This document shows positions 18,280 to 26,800 of a stretch of DNA of 58,968 nt, piece by piece. The translations under genes were made by a program, and so were the position numbers. This DNA is from an uncultured Saprospiraceae bacterium. Its GTDB lineage: Bacteria > Bacteroidota > Bacteroidia > Chitinophagales > Saprospiraceae. How positions within the stretch are numbered: the first letter of the stretch is position 1; the number at the start of each line of letters is the position of its first letter. The notes below the pieces were generated by a model. That model saw nothing but the letters and a program-made list of their open reading frames with translations. It was not told the origin of the DNA and did not search any database. The DNA is taken from NCBI GenBank assembly GCA_937974625.1, contig CALJVJ010000068.1, positions 1-58,968 on the forward strand. The letters run 5' to 3'.

Positions 18280-19491
18280 CTATTGTCCCCCTACCAAAGC
18301 TTGTCTGTCCTCCCAAGCATGAATAGAATCCTTCCGAGTAGCATACATTTTTAAAAAGGCAGGCATAGACCGTTTGGGTAATTTACTAGGGGCATTGGCA
18401 AGGACACAAATACCTAATTTTTCTTTAGGGTCGATTAATATTTCTCCACGGTAGCCATTGACAAATCCTCCATGATAAATAAAGGTATCTAGCTCATTGG
18501 TCAAAATTCGCCAACCCAAACCATAATGAGCTTTCTCAACCATTGGCCAATTTCTAAAGTAACGGTTCCTGTTTCTAGTATTAATTCTCGGTTCAAAAAT
18601 TTCGTTTAAGGTTTTTTGGCTAATAATATCAGGCCTATTGCCTAGTAACAATTGAAGCCACTCTCCCATATCCGCGATACTTGCATTAACGCCTCCAGCA
18701 GGGATAGCATTATAGTACTTTTTAGAAATTTTACGGTTCCGCCAATTTCCATTTCCTCCACTGTGAGGTAGCGCCAAATTATCCTCATTCACCAAAGAGT
18801 TATAATCCGTAGAAGTATTATGGGTATTTAAAGGTTGAAAAAGTTCTTTTTTGAAAATTTGAGATAAAGATTTTTTGGTCACCTCTTCCAACACCGTTCC
18901 TATCAAACTATAGGCAGCATTCTGATAAGCATAAATTTCTCCCTCTTTGCTAATCAATTTAACGCTTTTTAGTTGGCTTGCTATATTCCGTATATCCTGT
19001 CCTGCCTCTACCAAGTTGGTATAAGCATGATAAGGCAAACCAGAAGATTGAGATAATAAATGAATGAGATTAACTCTTTTTGCTTGAGCTTCGTCCTTCA
19101 AAACAAATTCAGGGACATAATGCTGTACTTTATCGGTCCACTTTAAGGCACCCTGTTCCACCATAATACCTGCAAGTATAGAAGCAAAACCTTTGGACAA
19201 AGAACCAATTCTAAAGACCGTATGCACATCTACAGAGTCATTAGACAAAGCTGCTTTAGTGCCATAACCAGAAAGGTGTAAAATCTGTTCATCTTTGACA
19301 ATAACTAATCCTGCTCCTGGTGTATTGGTCTCCTTAAGTATCGTTTTAAACTGCTTGACATAGTCTTTAGTGAAACGCTGTAAGTGAGGGTTCTGAGGTA
19401 TTTCTTTTTTGGTCTTTTTTTCTTTTTCAGGAGTAGAACAATTAAAAAATAAAGGGAGTAATAAAATGAAAGTTAATAGAAATCTATTCAT
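18280..19491 (-). CDS. serine hydrolase lipoprotein, beta-lactamase/S12 family
   Basis: 403 residues with a lipoprotein signal ending FFNC (Cys18). The active-site motifs of the class C beta-lactamase/DD-peptidase fold are present: SxxK at S97-K100 (GSLSK), YxN at Y189-N191 (YQN), and HGG near 345 in place of KTG. A substrate-loop GGVNASIADMGEW segment is typical of the family. The likely role is a periplasmic peptidase or esterase acting on peptidoglycan or D-amino-acid peptides; resistance to beta-lactams is not implied. It ends at 18280 just beyond the 18256-18272 repeat. Confidence 0.88.
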   Translation of the reverse strand: MNRFLLTFILLLPLFFNCSTPEKEKKTKKEIPQNPHLQRFTKDYVKQFKTILKETNTPGAGLVIVKDEQILHLSGYGTKAALSNDSVDVHTVFRIGSLSKGFASILAGIMVEQGALKWTDKVQHYVPEFVLKDEAQAKRVNLIHLLSQSSGLPYHAYTNLVEAGQDIRNIASQLKSVKLISKEGEIYAYQNAAYSLIGTVLEEVTKKSLSQIFKKELFQPLNTHNTSTDYNSLVNEDNLALPHSGGNGNWRNRKISKKYYNAIPAGGVNASIADMGEWLQLLLGNRPDIISQKTLNEIFEPRINTRNRNRYFRNWPMVEKAHYGLGWRILTNELDTFIYHGGFVNGYRGEILIDPKEKLGICVLANAPSKLPKRSMPAFLKMYATRKDSIHAWEDRQALVGGQ

Positions 19492-19583
19492 GGATGTATT
19501 ATAGAGTGTTTAAGTGTATTTTGGTTATTAAGTAATTGGTCAAATTATAGTATGTCTAAGTCTTAATAAAATAAAGGTTCCGA

Positions 19584-20357
19584 CTAAAAAACACCATTCA
19601 TCTTACCTCCATCAACAACAATCGTTTGTCCTGTAACATACCGACTGTTTGGAGATAACAACCATGCCGCTAATTCTGCAAAGTCTGCAGGATTTCCCAT
19701 CTGCCCTATTTTCATATTTTCGACAGCTAATTTCCTAACCGCAGCAGGACTCATACCAGTTTGTTCTGCTTTTTTATTAAAGATGCGATTTAATGCAGCT
19801 GTATCGTGAAAACTAGGTCCTAAAATATTCATAGTGACCCCATGCTGCACCACTTCATCAGATAAAGTTTTGACAAATCCAACCACTGCCATTCTTATAG
19901 AATTACTCAAAACTAGATTAGGAATCGGTTCTTTGACAGATACGCTTTCAATAAACACCAATCGCCCATACTTTTGGTCAATCATCTTCGGCATTAAGCG
20001 CTTCGTTAAATCAATTTTCCAGCGCAAAACTGATTTGTAGGCATTATCCCATTCTTCTAAAGTTGCCTCCATAGCAGGATTTGCAGGAGGGCCACCCGCA
20101 TTGATAAGCGCACCTGCCAGATGACGCTTTCCTACTTTTTTAATAATTTTAGCTAAGGTAGCAGCTTTAGTAATATCCCCTGTAATGGTCTCTACTTGGG
20201 TTTTATATTTCTTTTTAAAGGCCGTCAACTTAGTCGCAGTTCTTGCGATAGCAATCACATTAGCTCCTTCCAAAACAAGTCGTTCTGCAATAGCCTTTCC
20301 AAAGCCAGCAGAGGCACCACCGACGATAAATAATTGATTATCAAGTTGTAAATCCAT
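19584..20357 (-). CDS. SDR-family protein lacking the YxxxK catalytic pair
   Basis: 257 residues with a Rossmann fold: GGASAGFGKAIA nucleotide-binding loop (13-24), an INAGGP motif (85-90) and a C-terminal TGQTIVVDGGKMNG strand, all typical of FabG-like short-chain dehydrogenases. The catalytic region reads SVSVKEPIPNLVLSNSIRMA (138-157): Ser is kept, but where Tyr and Lys should lie there are Asn/Ser and Met/Ala. Such YxxxK-less SDRs form a recognised divergent group often annotated as oxidoreductases. Activity may be altered or lost. Upstream DNA at 20358-20504 is shared with the divergent gene at 20505. Confidence 0.85.
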   Translation of the reverse strand: MDLQLDNQLFIVGGASAGFGKAIAERLVLEGANVIAIARTATKLTAFKKKYKTQVETITGDITKAATLAKIIKKVGKRHLAGALINAGGPPANPAMEATLEEWDNAYKSVLRWKIDLTKRLMPKMIDQKYGRLVFIESVSVKEPIPNLVLSNSIRMAVVGFVKTLSDEVVQHGVTMNILGPSFHDTAALNRIFNKKAEQTGMSPAAVRKLAVENMKIGQMGNPADFAELAAWLLSPNSRYVTGQTIVVDGGKMNGVF

Positions 20358-20455
20358 AAGTGTTGAAGTTTAAATGAAACTTTCCATTCATTTCGGCGAA
20401 AATAACCCTATTTTCAAAAGGTAAAAAACTTTATCTCTGTTAATTTTAATAAATA

Positions 20456-20488
20456 TTGGTAGATAGAAGAACAAGTGCCTTACATTTG
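20456..20488 (+). promoter_or_regulatory. Bacteroidota-type housekeeping promoter
   Basis: TTGG at 20456-20459, 21-bp spacer, then TAcaTTTG at 20481-20488, matching the TTTG/TAnnTTTG consensus of the phylum. The predicted start is about 10 bp before the GTG at 20505, so the leader would be very short. Confidence 0.6.
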
Positions 20489-20504
20489 TAAAAAATAAAT
20501 AACT

Positions 20505-20903
20505 GTGTCAACAAATAGTGCTCAAACTTTTACCAAATTTTGGTTAATTACTGCTTTACTAGGGACCTTTTCAATAGGAATTCTCTTAGGAATTAAATTA
20601 CAAACTCAAAAATCTATCGTTACAATTCAGCCATCCAAAATTGAAGAAGTCCTTCGCTATACCGAATCGTGGTATGTAGATGAAATAGACCGAGACCAAC
20701 TTATTCAGCAAGCAATAGAAAATGTAAATAATAAAAAAAACACTTTTACGAAGAAAGTCGATACCCCTGAATTAGTCACACTTATCCAAACAATAGATAA
20801 AAATTATGAAGGAAGTGGATTAGATGCAGCGATTGTAGCAGATACCCTATTATTACTAAAACCGACAAAAATTGGAAAAGGCTTGATTTATAAGCCTTAT
20901 TAA
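20505..20903 (+). CDS. truncated N-terminal duplicate of the S41 protease
   Basis: 132 residues from a GTG start, chosen because it aligns with the GTG start of the next gene. Residues 11-31 form a membrane anchor (KFW...GILLGIKLQ). The rest parallels the N-terminus of the protein at 21116: KIEEVLRYTESWYVDEIDRDQL against KIEELLRYIEARYVDDVDRDEL, then NYEGSGLDAAIVADTLLLLKPTK against NFEGIGIEFLVVEDTIVVIKPTK. The copy stops inside the PDZ region and lacks the rest of PDZ and the whole catalytic domain. It has its own promoter and an intact frame. It may be a decaying remnant or a membrane-bound partner/regulator of the full protease. Confidence 0.65.
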   Translation: MSTNSAQTFTKFWLITALLGTFSIGILLGIKLQTQKSIVTIQPSKIEEVLRYTESWYVDEIDRDQLIQQAIENVNNKKNTFTKKVDTPELVTLIQTIDKNYEGSGLDAAIVADTLLLLKPTKIGKGLIYKPY

Positions 20904-21115
20904 TTGAACTTTAAGCATCGATAACTAGAAAATCAGAGCATAAAGAAAGACCAAGAGTAAGCAATAATTTTTTACATAAAAATGGCAAGGTAAACGATTA
21001 CTTTCTCTATTCTCTCATCTCTACGCTCTTTTCTGAACAGTTACAAAATTGTTAGAATTTGGTTTCATTAATCCGTACCTTTACGACTGTTCGCATAACA
21101 ATAAAATAAATTTCT

Positions 21116-22786
21116 GTGCCGCAAAATATAGAGCATTCAACAAATAAATTTTGGTTTCCCTTAGCCTTTGCCTTTGTCTTAATAGTAGGGATATTATTAG
21201 GCATCAAACTGCAAAAAGAAGTACCCATTGTACCTGTTGCAGCAGGCGATAACTCTGTAGAAGCCAAACCAGGAAAAATAGAAGAATTGCTACGTTATAT
21301 AGAAGCAAGATATGTAGATGACGTAGATAGAGATGAGCTAGTCCAAACAGCAATCAATGAATTATTAAAAGAATTAGACCCCCACTCTATTTATATTCCA
21401 AGTGACCAAATACAAAGATTTAACGAACAATTAGAAGGAAACTTTGAAGGTATTGGCATTGAATTTTTAGTAGTTGAAGACACTATTGTTGTGATTAAAC
21501 CTACTAAAGATGGTCCTTCTGACAAAGCTGGCATCATCGCAGGTGATAAAATAGTTTCCGTTGGAGATTCTTTAATCGTAGGAGAAAAATTAATTGAATC
21601 CAATATAATAGATTCACTAAGAGGAAAAGGAGGAACTGTGGTCAATATTGGAATCCTCCGAGAAGGTCAGTCCGAAATCCAGTATTTTAAAGTAACAAGA
21701 GGCGAGATACCTATCTATAGTGTAGATGCCGCCTATATGCTCAATAAGAATTCGGGCTACATAAAAATTAATCGTTTTAGCTCTACCACCCATACGGAAT
21801 TTTTAAGAAATTTAGAACGAATGGTAGACGAAGATGGCTTAGAGAATGTAGTGATTGATTTAAGAGATAATGGTGGTGGTTATTTACAAGAAGCAACCAG
21901 TATTCTCAATCAATTTTTTAAAGAAAAAGATAGATTATTGGTCTATACAGAAGGTAGAAATGTCCATAGAAGTGATTATGAAACGACTGGAAAATCATTC
22001 TTTTCGATTGACAATATAGTCGTCTTGGTAGATGAAGGGTCTGCCTCTGCTAGTGAAATTTTAGCAGGTGCCATCCAAGATTATGACCGAGGTATCATCA
22101 TCGGAAGACGAACATTTGGAAAAGGACTTGTGCAAGAACAATACAATCTTTCAGATGGGTCCGCTATTCGATTAACCGTTGCGAGATATTACACGCCGTC
22201 GGGTCGTTCCATTCAAAGAGATTACGAAAATGTAGAAAACTATGATGGTGAGATAAGTGCTCGGTTAAAAAGTGGAGAATTATATAGCGGCGAACAATTA
22301 GCTTCTGCCGATTCCACTAAATATTATACCCAAGAAGGACGAATTGTTTATGGTGGTGGTGGAATTATTCCAGATGTATTTGTTCCTTTAGACTCTTCCA
22401 AAACAACGCCTTATTTTGCTCAATTACAACCTGCTATACGGACCTTCATATACAAATATTACCAAGCGAATAAAAAAGGGCCTGATAGTGCTGTTTCCAT
22501 TCTAGACTATAAGGATTTAGATGATTTTGTAGACAACTTTGATATTTCAGACCAAACTTACGAGCATTTCCAAACGAGTATAGATGATGAGAAATTATTA
22601 ATACTTTCCAGAAGTATAAAGGATTTAAAACCATTAACTAAACTTTATTTAAAAGCCAGATTAGCCAAACATTTATATGATGACAATGGGCTTTATGCGG
22701 TGTTAAATTCAGAAGATGATGTGGTCAAGAAAGCACTACAAATTTTAGAAATGCCTAATCCTACGGCTGTTTTGGAAGAAGAATAG
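21116..22786 (+). CDS. S41-family C-terminal processing protease (CtpA/Prc-like)
   Basis: 556 residues with a GTG start (no upstream ATG fits; the paralogue upstream also uses GTG). An N-terminal membrane anchor (12-31) is followed by a short helical domain, a PDZ domain (about 105-195) and the S41 catalytic domain. The catalytic dyad is S311 in SASASEI and K336 in FGKG; spacing of 25 residues matches Prc. The C-terminal ~100 residues are helical. The enzyme would cleave C-termini of periplasmic or envelope proteins. A weak TAnnTTTA box lies at 21076-21083. Confidence 0.92.
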   Translation: MPQNIEHSTNKFWFPLAFAFVLIVGILLGIKLQKEVPIVPVAAGDNSVEAKPGKIEELLRYIEARYVDDVDRDELVQTAINELLKELDPHSIYIPSDQIQRFNEQLEGNFEGIGIEFLVVEDTIVVIKPTKDGPSDKAGIIAGDKIVSVGDSLIVGEKLIESNIIDSLRGKGGTVVNIGILREGQSEIQYFKVTRGEIPIYSVDAAYMLNKNSGYIKINRFSSTTHTEFLRNLERMVDEDGLENVVIDLRDNGGGYLQEATSILNQFFKEKDRLLVYTEGRNVHRSDYETTGKSFFSIDNIVVLVDEGSASASEILAGAIQDYDRGIIIGRRTFGKGLVQEQYNLSDGSAIRLTVARYYTPSGRSIQRDYENVENYDGEISARLKSGELYSGEQLASADSTKYYTQEGRIVYGGGGIIPDVFVPLDSSKTTPYFAQLQPAIRTFIYKYYQANKKGPDSAVSILDYKDLDDFVDNFDISDQTYEHFQTSIDDEKLLILSRSIKDLKPLTKLYLKARLAKHLYDDNGLYAVLNSEDDVVKKALQILEMPNPTAVLEEE

Positions 22787-22897
22787 TAGTTGTAAGTGGT
22801 GAGTGGTAAGTTGTAAATCACTAATATTAAACTTGTTACTCTTTGCTGCTTGAACGAATTTATCATTCAACATTTATCATTCAACATTATTTTAATC

Positions 22898-23407
22898 ATG
22901 CCTGCAAAAAAAGATGAAACGGCCTCTTTTGTTTTGAGATTCACACAAAAGATTTTTCAAAACGAGCAACAAGAATCAGAAGTCCAATGGCGCGGAAATA
23001 TCCGCCATGTACAAGGTGGAGAAGAAAAGCGATTTTCAGAATTCAAAGAAGTTGTCAATTTCATACAAGAAAAGTTAGCCGATTTGACCATTCAGGCAAT
23101 GGGTGAAAAATCACCTGAAGAACAAAAAGGAATTTTGGCTACTAGTTTTGAACTGTGGAAACGGATGTCCACTACTTACCCAAAAATGGTCCTCGATACC
23201 ATTAAAGACCCAAAAGCTGGCGTCGAACAAATCCAAGATGAGGTCAATCAACAAATCAAAGGTGTCAAAGATACCATCAGTGCTAGATTAGACCCTGATG
23301 CGTGGAAACCAGCTACTAAAAATGATTTGCAAGAAGTCCTGCAAATGATGGAAAAGTTATCCAAAGAAATCAAAGCCTTAAATAAGAAAGTCGATAAGCT
23401 GTCGTAA
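22898..23407 (+). CDS. small coiled-coil protein with N-terminal WRG-HV-GE domain
   Basis: 169 residues; the ATG at 22898 is preferred over an earlier frame start at 22850, which would add an unconserved Ile/Phe-rich leader. The first ~55 residues (FVLRFTQK ... VQWRGNIRHVQGGEEKRFSEF) resemble a short domain seen in many small bacterial proteins of unknown role, with the pattern WRGxxxHVxxGE..F. The C-terminal part is helical and phasin-like, ending in a leucine-rich coiled coil (VLQMMEKLSKEIKALNKKV). No signal peptide, so cytoplasmic. The SARP-like regulator starts 82 bp downstream and the two may form one unit. Confidence 0.6.
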   Translation: MPAKKDETASFVLRFTQKIFQNEQQESEVQWRGNIRHVQGGEEKRFSEFKEVVNFIQEKLADLTIQAMGEKSPEEQKGILATSFELWKRMSTTYPKMVLDTIKDPKAGVEQIQDEVNQQIKGVKDTISARLDPDAWKPATKNDLQEVLQMMEKLSKEIKALNKKVDKLS

Positions 23408-23489
23408 GAAAGTCTCGATAAGCCGAAAAAAAACAACTCCACTTTTTTCTATTTTCTCCGCATACAACTTATTTTTTCAGCCTCATTTA

Positions 23490-24290
23490 ATGGATAAAAT
23501 TTCCGACATATTAGCAAAGAAAGAGCAAGCAAGTTTGCAAGTGCAAACGCTGGGTAGCTTTCAGGTATGGCGAGATGGGGCATTAATTACGCCCAAAGAA
23601 TGGGGTCGGGATAAATCTGTTCAACTATTTCAATTTTTGGTCACGGCAAGGCATCAAAGAGCGCTTCATAAAGAACAAATTATTGACCGAATTTGGGAAG
23701 AAATAGATGTAAAATCAGGAGAGCAAAATTTCAAAGTCGCTCAGCATGGGATGAATAAGGCATTAGAACCAATGAAAAAAAGTCGTTCTGAAGCGAAGTA
23801 TATGCTGAGGCAAGGCGTCACTTACCAATTAAACTTAGCAGAAATTTGGGTTGATACAGATGCCATCGAAGCGTTAATAGCACTAGGCAATCAATCTTTT
23901 AGTGACGACTCCACAACAGCCATTGCTGCTTACCGTGCTGCCATTGATTTACATCATGGCGTCTATTTACCGAATCGTTTGTATGAAGATTGGTCAAGTG
24001 CGGAAAGAGAACGTCTACAAATTCTGACTTTAGGGGCATTCATCAATTTAAGTGAATTATTAGTTGAGGATAGTCCAATGGAAAGCATTCGTTTATGCCA
24101 ACAGGCTTTACTCATAGAAAATACTTGGGAAGATGCATATCGGATTCAAATGGCAGCCTACTTAAAAAAAGGCAATCGTCCTATGGTTATTAAAACTTTT
24201 CAACAGTGTGAGGCTATATTGGATAAGGAGTTTGGCGTAAAACCGATGCCTGAGACGAAAGCATTGTATACTAGCATTATGGCGAAATAA
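23490..24290 (+). CDS. SARP/BTAD-type transcriptional regulator
   Basis: 266 residues. Residues ~15-115 resemble the winged-helix DNA-binding domain (OmpR-like Trans_reg_C; LGSFQVWRDGALI ... QLFQFLVTARHQRALHKEQIIDRIW). Residues ~125-262 match the bacterial transcriptional activation domain (BTAD) with TPR-like helices ending KTFQQCEAILDKEFGVKPMPETKAL. Such SARP proteins activate target operons; many have added NB-ARC and TPR modules, absent here. The partner or target is probably the preceding small coiled-coil gene (82-bp gap). No signal-sensing domain was recognised. Confidence 0.8.
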   Translation: MDKISDILAKKEQASLQVQTLGSFQVWRDGALITPKEWGRDKSVQLFQFLVTARHQRALHKEQIIDRIWEEIDVKSGEQNFKVAQHGMNKALEPMKKSRSEAKYMLRQGVTYQLNLAEIWVDTDAIEALIALGNQSFSDDSTTAIAAYRAAIDLHHGVYLPNRLYEDWSSAERERLQILTLGAFINLSELLVEDSPMESIRLCQQALLIENTWEDAYRIQMAAYLKKGNRPMVIKTFQQCEAILDKEFGVKPMPETKALYTSIMAK

Positions 24291-24425
24291 TCAAATTACC
24301 TACGAATCATCCCAAAAGCGGTGTAGCACTTCTCTTTTGTGTTCTTTTATGCACTTTTGTGGTTCAAAATAAATTTTCTAATAAAAACCTTCTATTTTTT
24401 GTTAAGTACAGCTCAGAAAGCCATG

Positions 24426-26483
24426 CTATTTACGTTTTATTATTTCGATACTGATATTCTGGATTGCCTGACCTCCACTCTTTTTAGTACCACAGATAGT
24501 ACCGTTTTCTCCAACTTTCCACTTCTTACTTTTTCTAACTTTTGCTTTATACTTCACTTCAAATTGGTTGCTCAAATCACCTGTTAATTTAACGGCAAAT
24601 CCAATTAGCTTTCTTCTGCCATCTGTTGTACCACAAAGCGCTCCAACTTTCTTCCAAGGAGTAGCTCCTTTATTATTAATAATAGCTTTATACTCCAGTC
24701 CTAAACCAGGATGAAAAGGCATTAGGTTTAATTCAAATTCAAGTAATCGACTTTTAGCAGGTAATGTCTCAGAGACTTGCCCTTCTACAATTGCTACATC
24801 TTCAATTTTGTTAAAATGGGCAACTCCATTTACTTTGTAATTAGTCCCCTCTAAATCATTAGCAATAAGTGCTTCTTCTACGGCAATACCTGCATTGATT
24901 TTCCCATAGCCATAAAAAGGACTATGCCCATTGGCATCATACCCACCAAACTCTTTATCAATCTTATCGCAAGAATTTCTAATAATAGCTCTTACTTGTT
25001 CCCATGTCAAATCTTGATTCGCAGACAACATCAATGCGACCACGCCTGCTACCCCGGGACAAGAAGAAGAAGTACCGCCAAAGCCATTCGTATAATTACC
25101 TGATTCGTCTCCGTCCGTTAAAGAACCTTGATTATAGCCTTCTCTGCCCATTCTATCCGTTGTCCAAATACCGGGCGTCAAAGGTTGTGGACGTGGCACA
25201 GGCACATATCTTGAATCCACATCACTGCTGGGAAAACAACACCAAACCGCTTGTCCATAATCACTATAATAACTCCGCACGCCCCTATCATTCGAGGCTG
25301 CTACAGTAATTACTTTTGGATAACTAGCGTATCCATCCAAATCACAGCTTTCATTGCCATTTCCTGCGGCCCAGACAATAATACAACCTTTCCCCCCACG
25401 GCCATTTTTGATAGCGTAATCAATCGCTAATCGAGTACTATCAGGCAAAGGAAATTCCCGAAAGTGTTGTTGGTCTTGACTATCCCACCAAGGTCCGTCC
25501 ATTGGTCCCCAACTACAGGAAATAACATCTGCCCCATTATCAGTTGCCCACCAGAAGGCCTTAGATTCGGCCAAAGAGCCTAATCCACCTGTACGAATAG
25601 GCATTAATTTCGCTGCGGGTGCTACACCCGAAGCTTTATTTCTTCCTGCCGCACAGGCAACACCTGCACAAGCTGTTCCATGGTTTTCCCCTCTCCTTTT
25701 AGGGTTTCCATCCTGTTCATCCGTAATGGCATCAAACGGCGAAACGATTTTGCCTGCAAATTCTTCGTGTAATTCATCGACACCATCATCGACTACAGCT
25801 ATCGTGATTCCTTCGCCTAAAGTATGTGTCCAAGCGGCTTCCACATTGACATGCTGTTCAATCAAAGTACCATTTCGCACCAAAGGTCTTAAGTGCCATT
25901 GATTAGGAAAAATACTACGATGCTTTTTTTGTCGAACTAACTCAGGATGGCAATATTGAACATCCTTATGATTTAGTAACTGGTGAGCTAAGGCAAAAAT
26001 TTCCATCCCAGTTCCAGATTCTGCACAAATAAAAAAGGCGCATTCAGCAAATCCTAATTTCTCTTTTACTATTAAGCCTAATTCTTTAATGATTTTTTGG
26101 CAGGCCCCATGCTTTGTTCCATCTTTAAATTTAACAAAGAAATTTTCTGTGTAAACGACAGGTTCTCCAGATTTTGCATCTTTTAATACTCTGCCAGCAA
26201 AACGGATTTCTTTTTCTTCATTAAAGTTTTTCCTAACTTGATTCCTCAATTTCATACCACTACCTAAACTTCTACTTTTTTTATTAATACATTTAAATAC
26301 CGTTACATTGGCCTCAGGGAAACTCACGACGGGCATCATCCGTGATAATAAGCGCTTAGAGCTAGATGACAGATTTAATTCTTTTACATCCTTTGCGGCT
26401 TTAGTTCGCACCACTACTAAATCACTTGCCTCTGTTAATTGCAAAGTCAATCCTTTCTTGCCTCCGTATTGGTATTGAAACAT
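24426..26483 (-). CDS. subtilisin-like S8 peptidase without signal peptide, with two C-terminal ChW-like repeats
   Basis: 685 residues. A ~200-residue N-terminal pre-domain begins with a soluble sequence and has no signal peptide or membrane helix. The catalytic domain (about 205-535) carries Asp232 (AVVDDG), His268 (NHGTACAG), oxyanion Asn375 (AAGNGN) and Ser472 (GGTSSSCPG). The last ~110 residues hold two segments resembling the clostridial hydrophobic W (ChW) repeat: NKGATPWKKVGALCGTTDG..LIGFAVKL and SKKWKVGENGTICGTKKSG..IQNISIEI. The lack of an export signal suggests an intracellular protease or non-classical export. Substrate unknown. Confidence 0.82.
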   Translation of the reverse strand: MFQYQYGGKKGLTLQLTEASDLVVVRTKAAKDVKELNLSSSSKRLLSRMMPVVSFPEANVTVFKCINKKSRSLGSGMKLRNQVRKNFNEEKEIRFAGRVLKDAKSGEPVVYTENFFVKFKDGTKHGACQKIIKELGLIVKEKLGFAECAFFICAESGTGMEIFALAHQLLNHKDVQYCHPELVRQKKHRSIFPNQWHLRPLVRNGTLIEQHVNVEAAWTHTLGEGITIAVVDDGVDELHEEFAGKIVSPFDAITDEQDGNPKRRGENHGTACAGVACAAGRNKASGVAPAAKLMPIRTGGLGSLAESKAFWWATDNGADVISCSWGPMDGPWWDSQDQQHFREFPLPDSTRLAIDYAIKNGRGGKGCIIVWAAGNGNESCDLDGYASYPKVITVAASNDRGVRSYYSDYGQAVWCCFPSSDVDSRYVPVPRPQPLTPGIWTTDRMGREGYNQGSLTDGDESGNYTNGFGGTSSSCPGVAGVVALMLSANQDLTWEQVRAIIRNSCDKIDKEFGGYDANGHSPFYGYGKINAGIAVEEALIANDLEGTNYKVNGVAHFNKIEDVAIVEGQVSETLPAKSRLLEFELNLMPFHPGLGLEYKAIINNKGATPWKKVGALCGTTDGRRKLIGFAVKLTGDLSNQFEVKYKAKVRKSKKWKVGENGTICGTKKSGGQAIQNISIEIIKRK

Positions 26484-26800
26484 ATTATCTGGTTTGAGAA
26501 ATGTTTATAGATAGATAGTCTAGTGAAAAATTAATGAGCTTTAAATATCAAATCGTAAATACCTTGAATTTCCTAATCCAAAGCCGTAATCCGTTGGCAA
26601 AACTAGTAAAAATACCAACGGATTGTTGCCATCGGATATAAGATTAGTTTTTAACCTGACTATTTAAAGTTTTAACGCATTTTCTTTCTTTAAGAATTGT
26701 CCGCAACTTGAATAAATTATATACTAAAACGGAAATTCACAAAAGTCTAGTATAAATTTTTAATTAATCTGATTTGTGTAAGCAATTGACAATCAACCTC
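26484..26800. other. 317-bp intergenic region
   Basis: AT-rich. One 10-bp hairpin (AATCCGTTGG at 26588-26597 with 26615-26624) has a 17-nt loop and no T-run on either strand. It lies between the upstream end of the S8 gene and the downstream end of the M29 gene. Nothing else was recognised. Confidence 0.5.

Noticed and set aside
24339-24587. 82-codon plus-strand frame
   Set aside because: Overlaps the 3' end of the S8 peptidase gene on the other strand and encodes only Phe/Leu-rich sequence.
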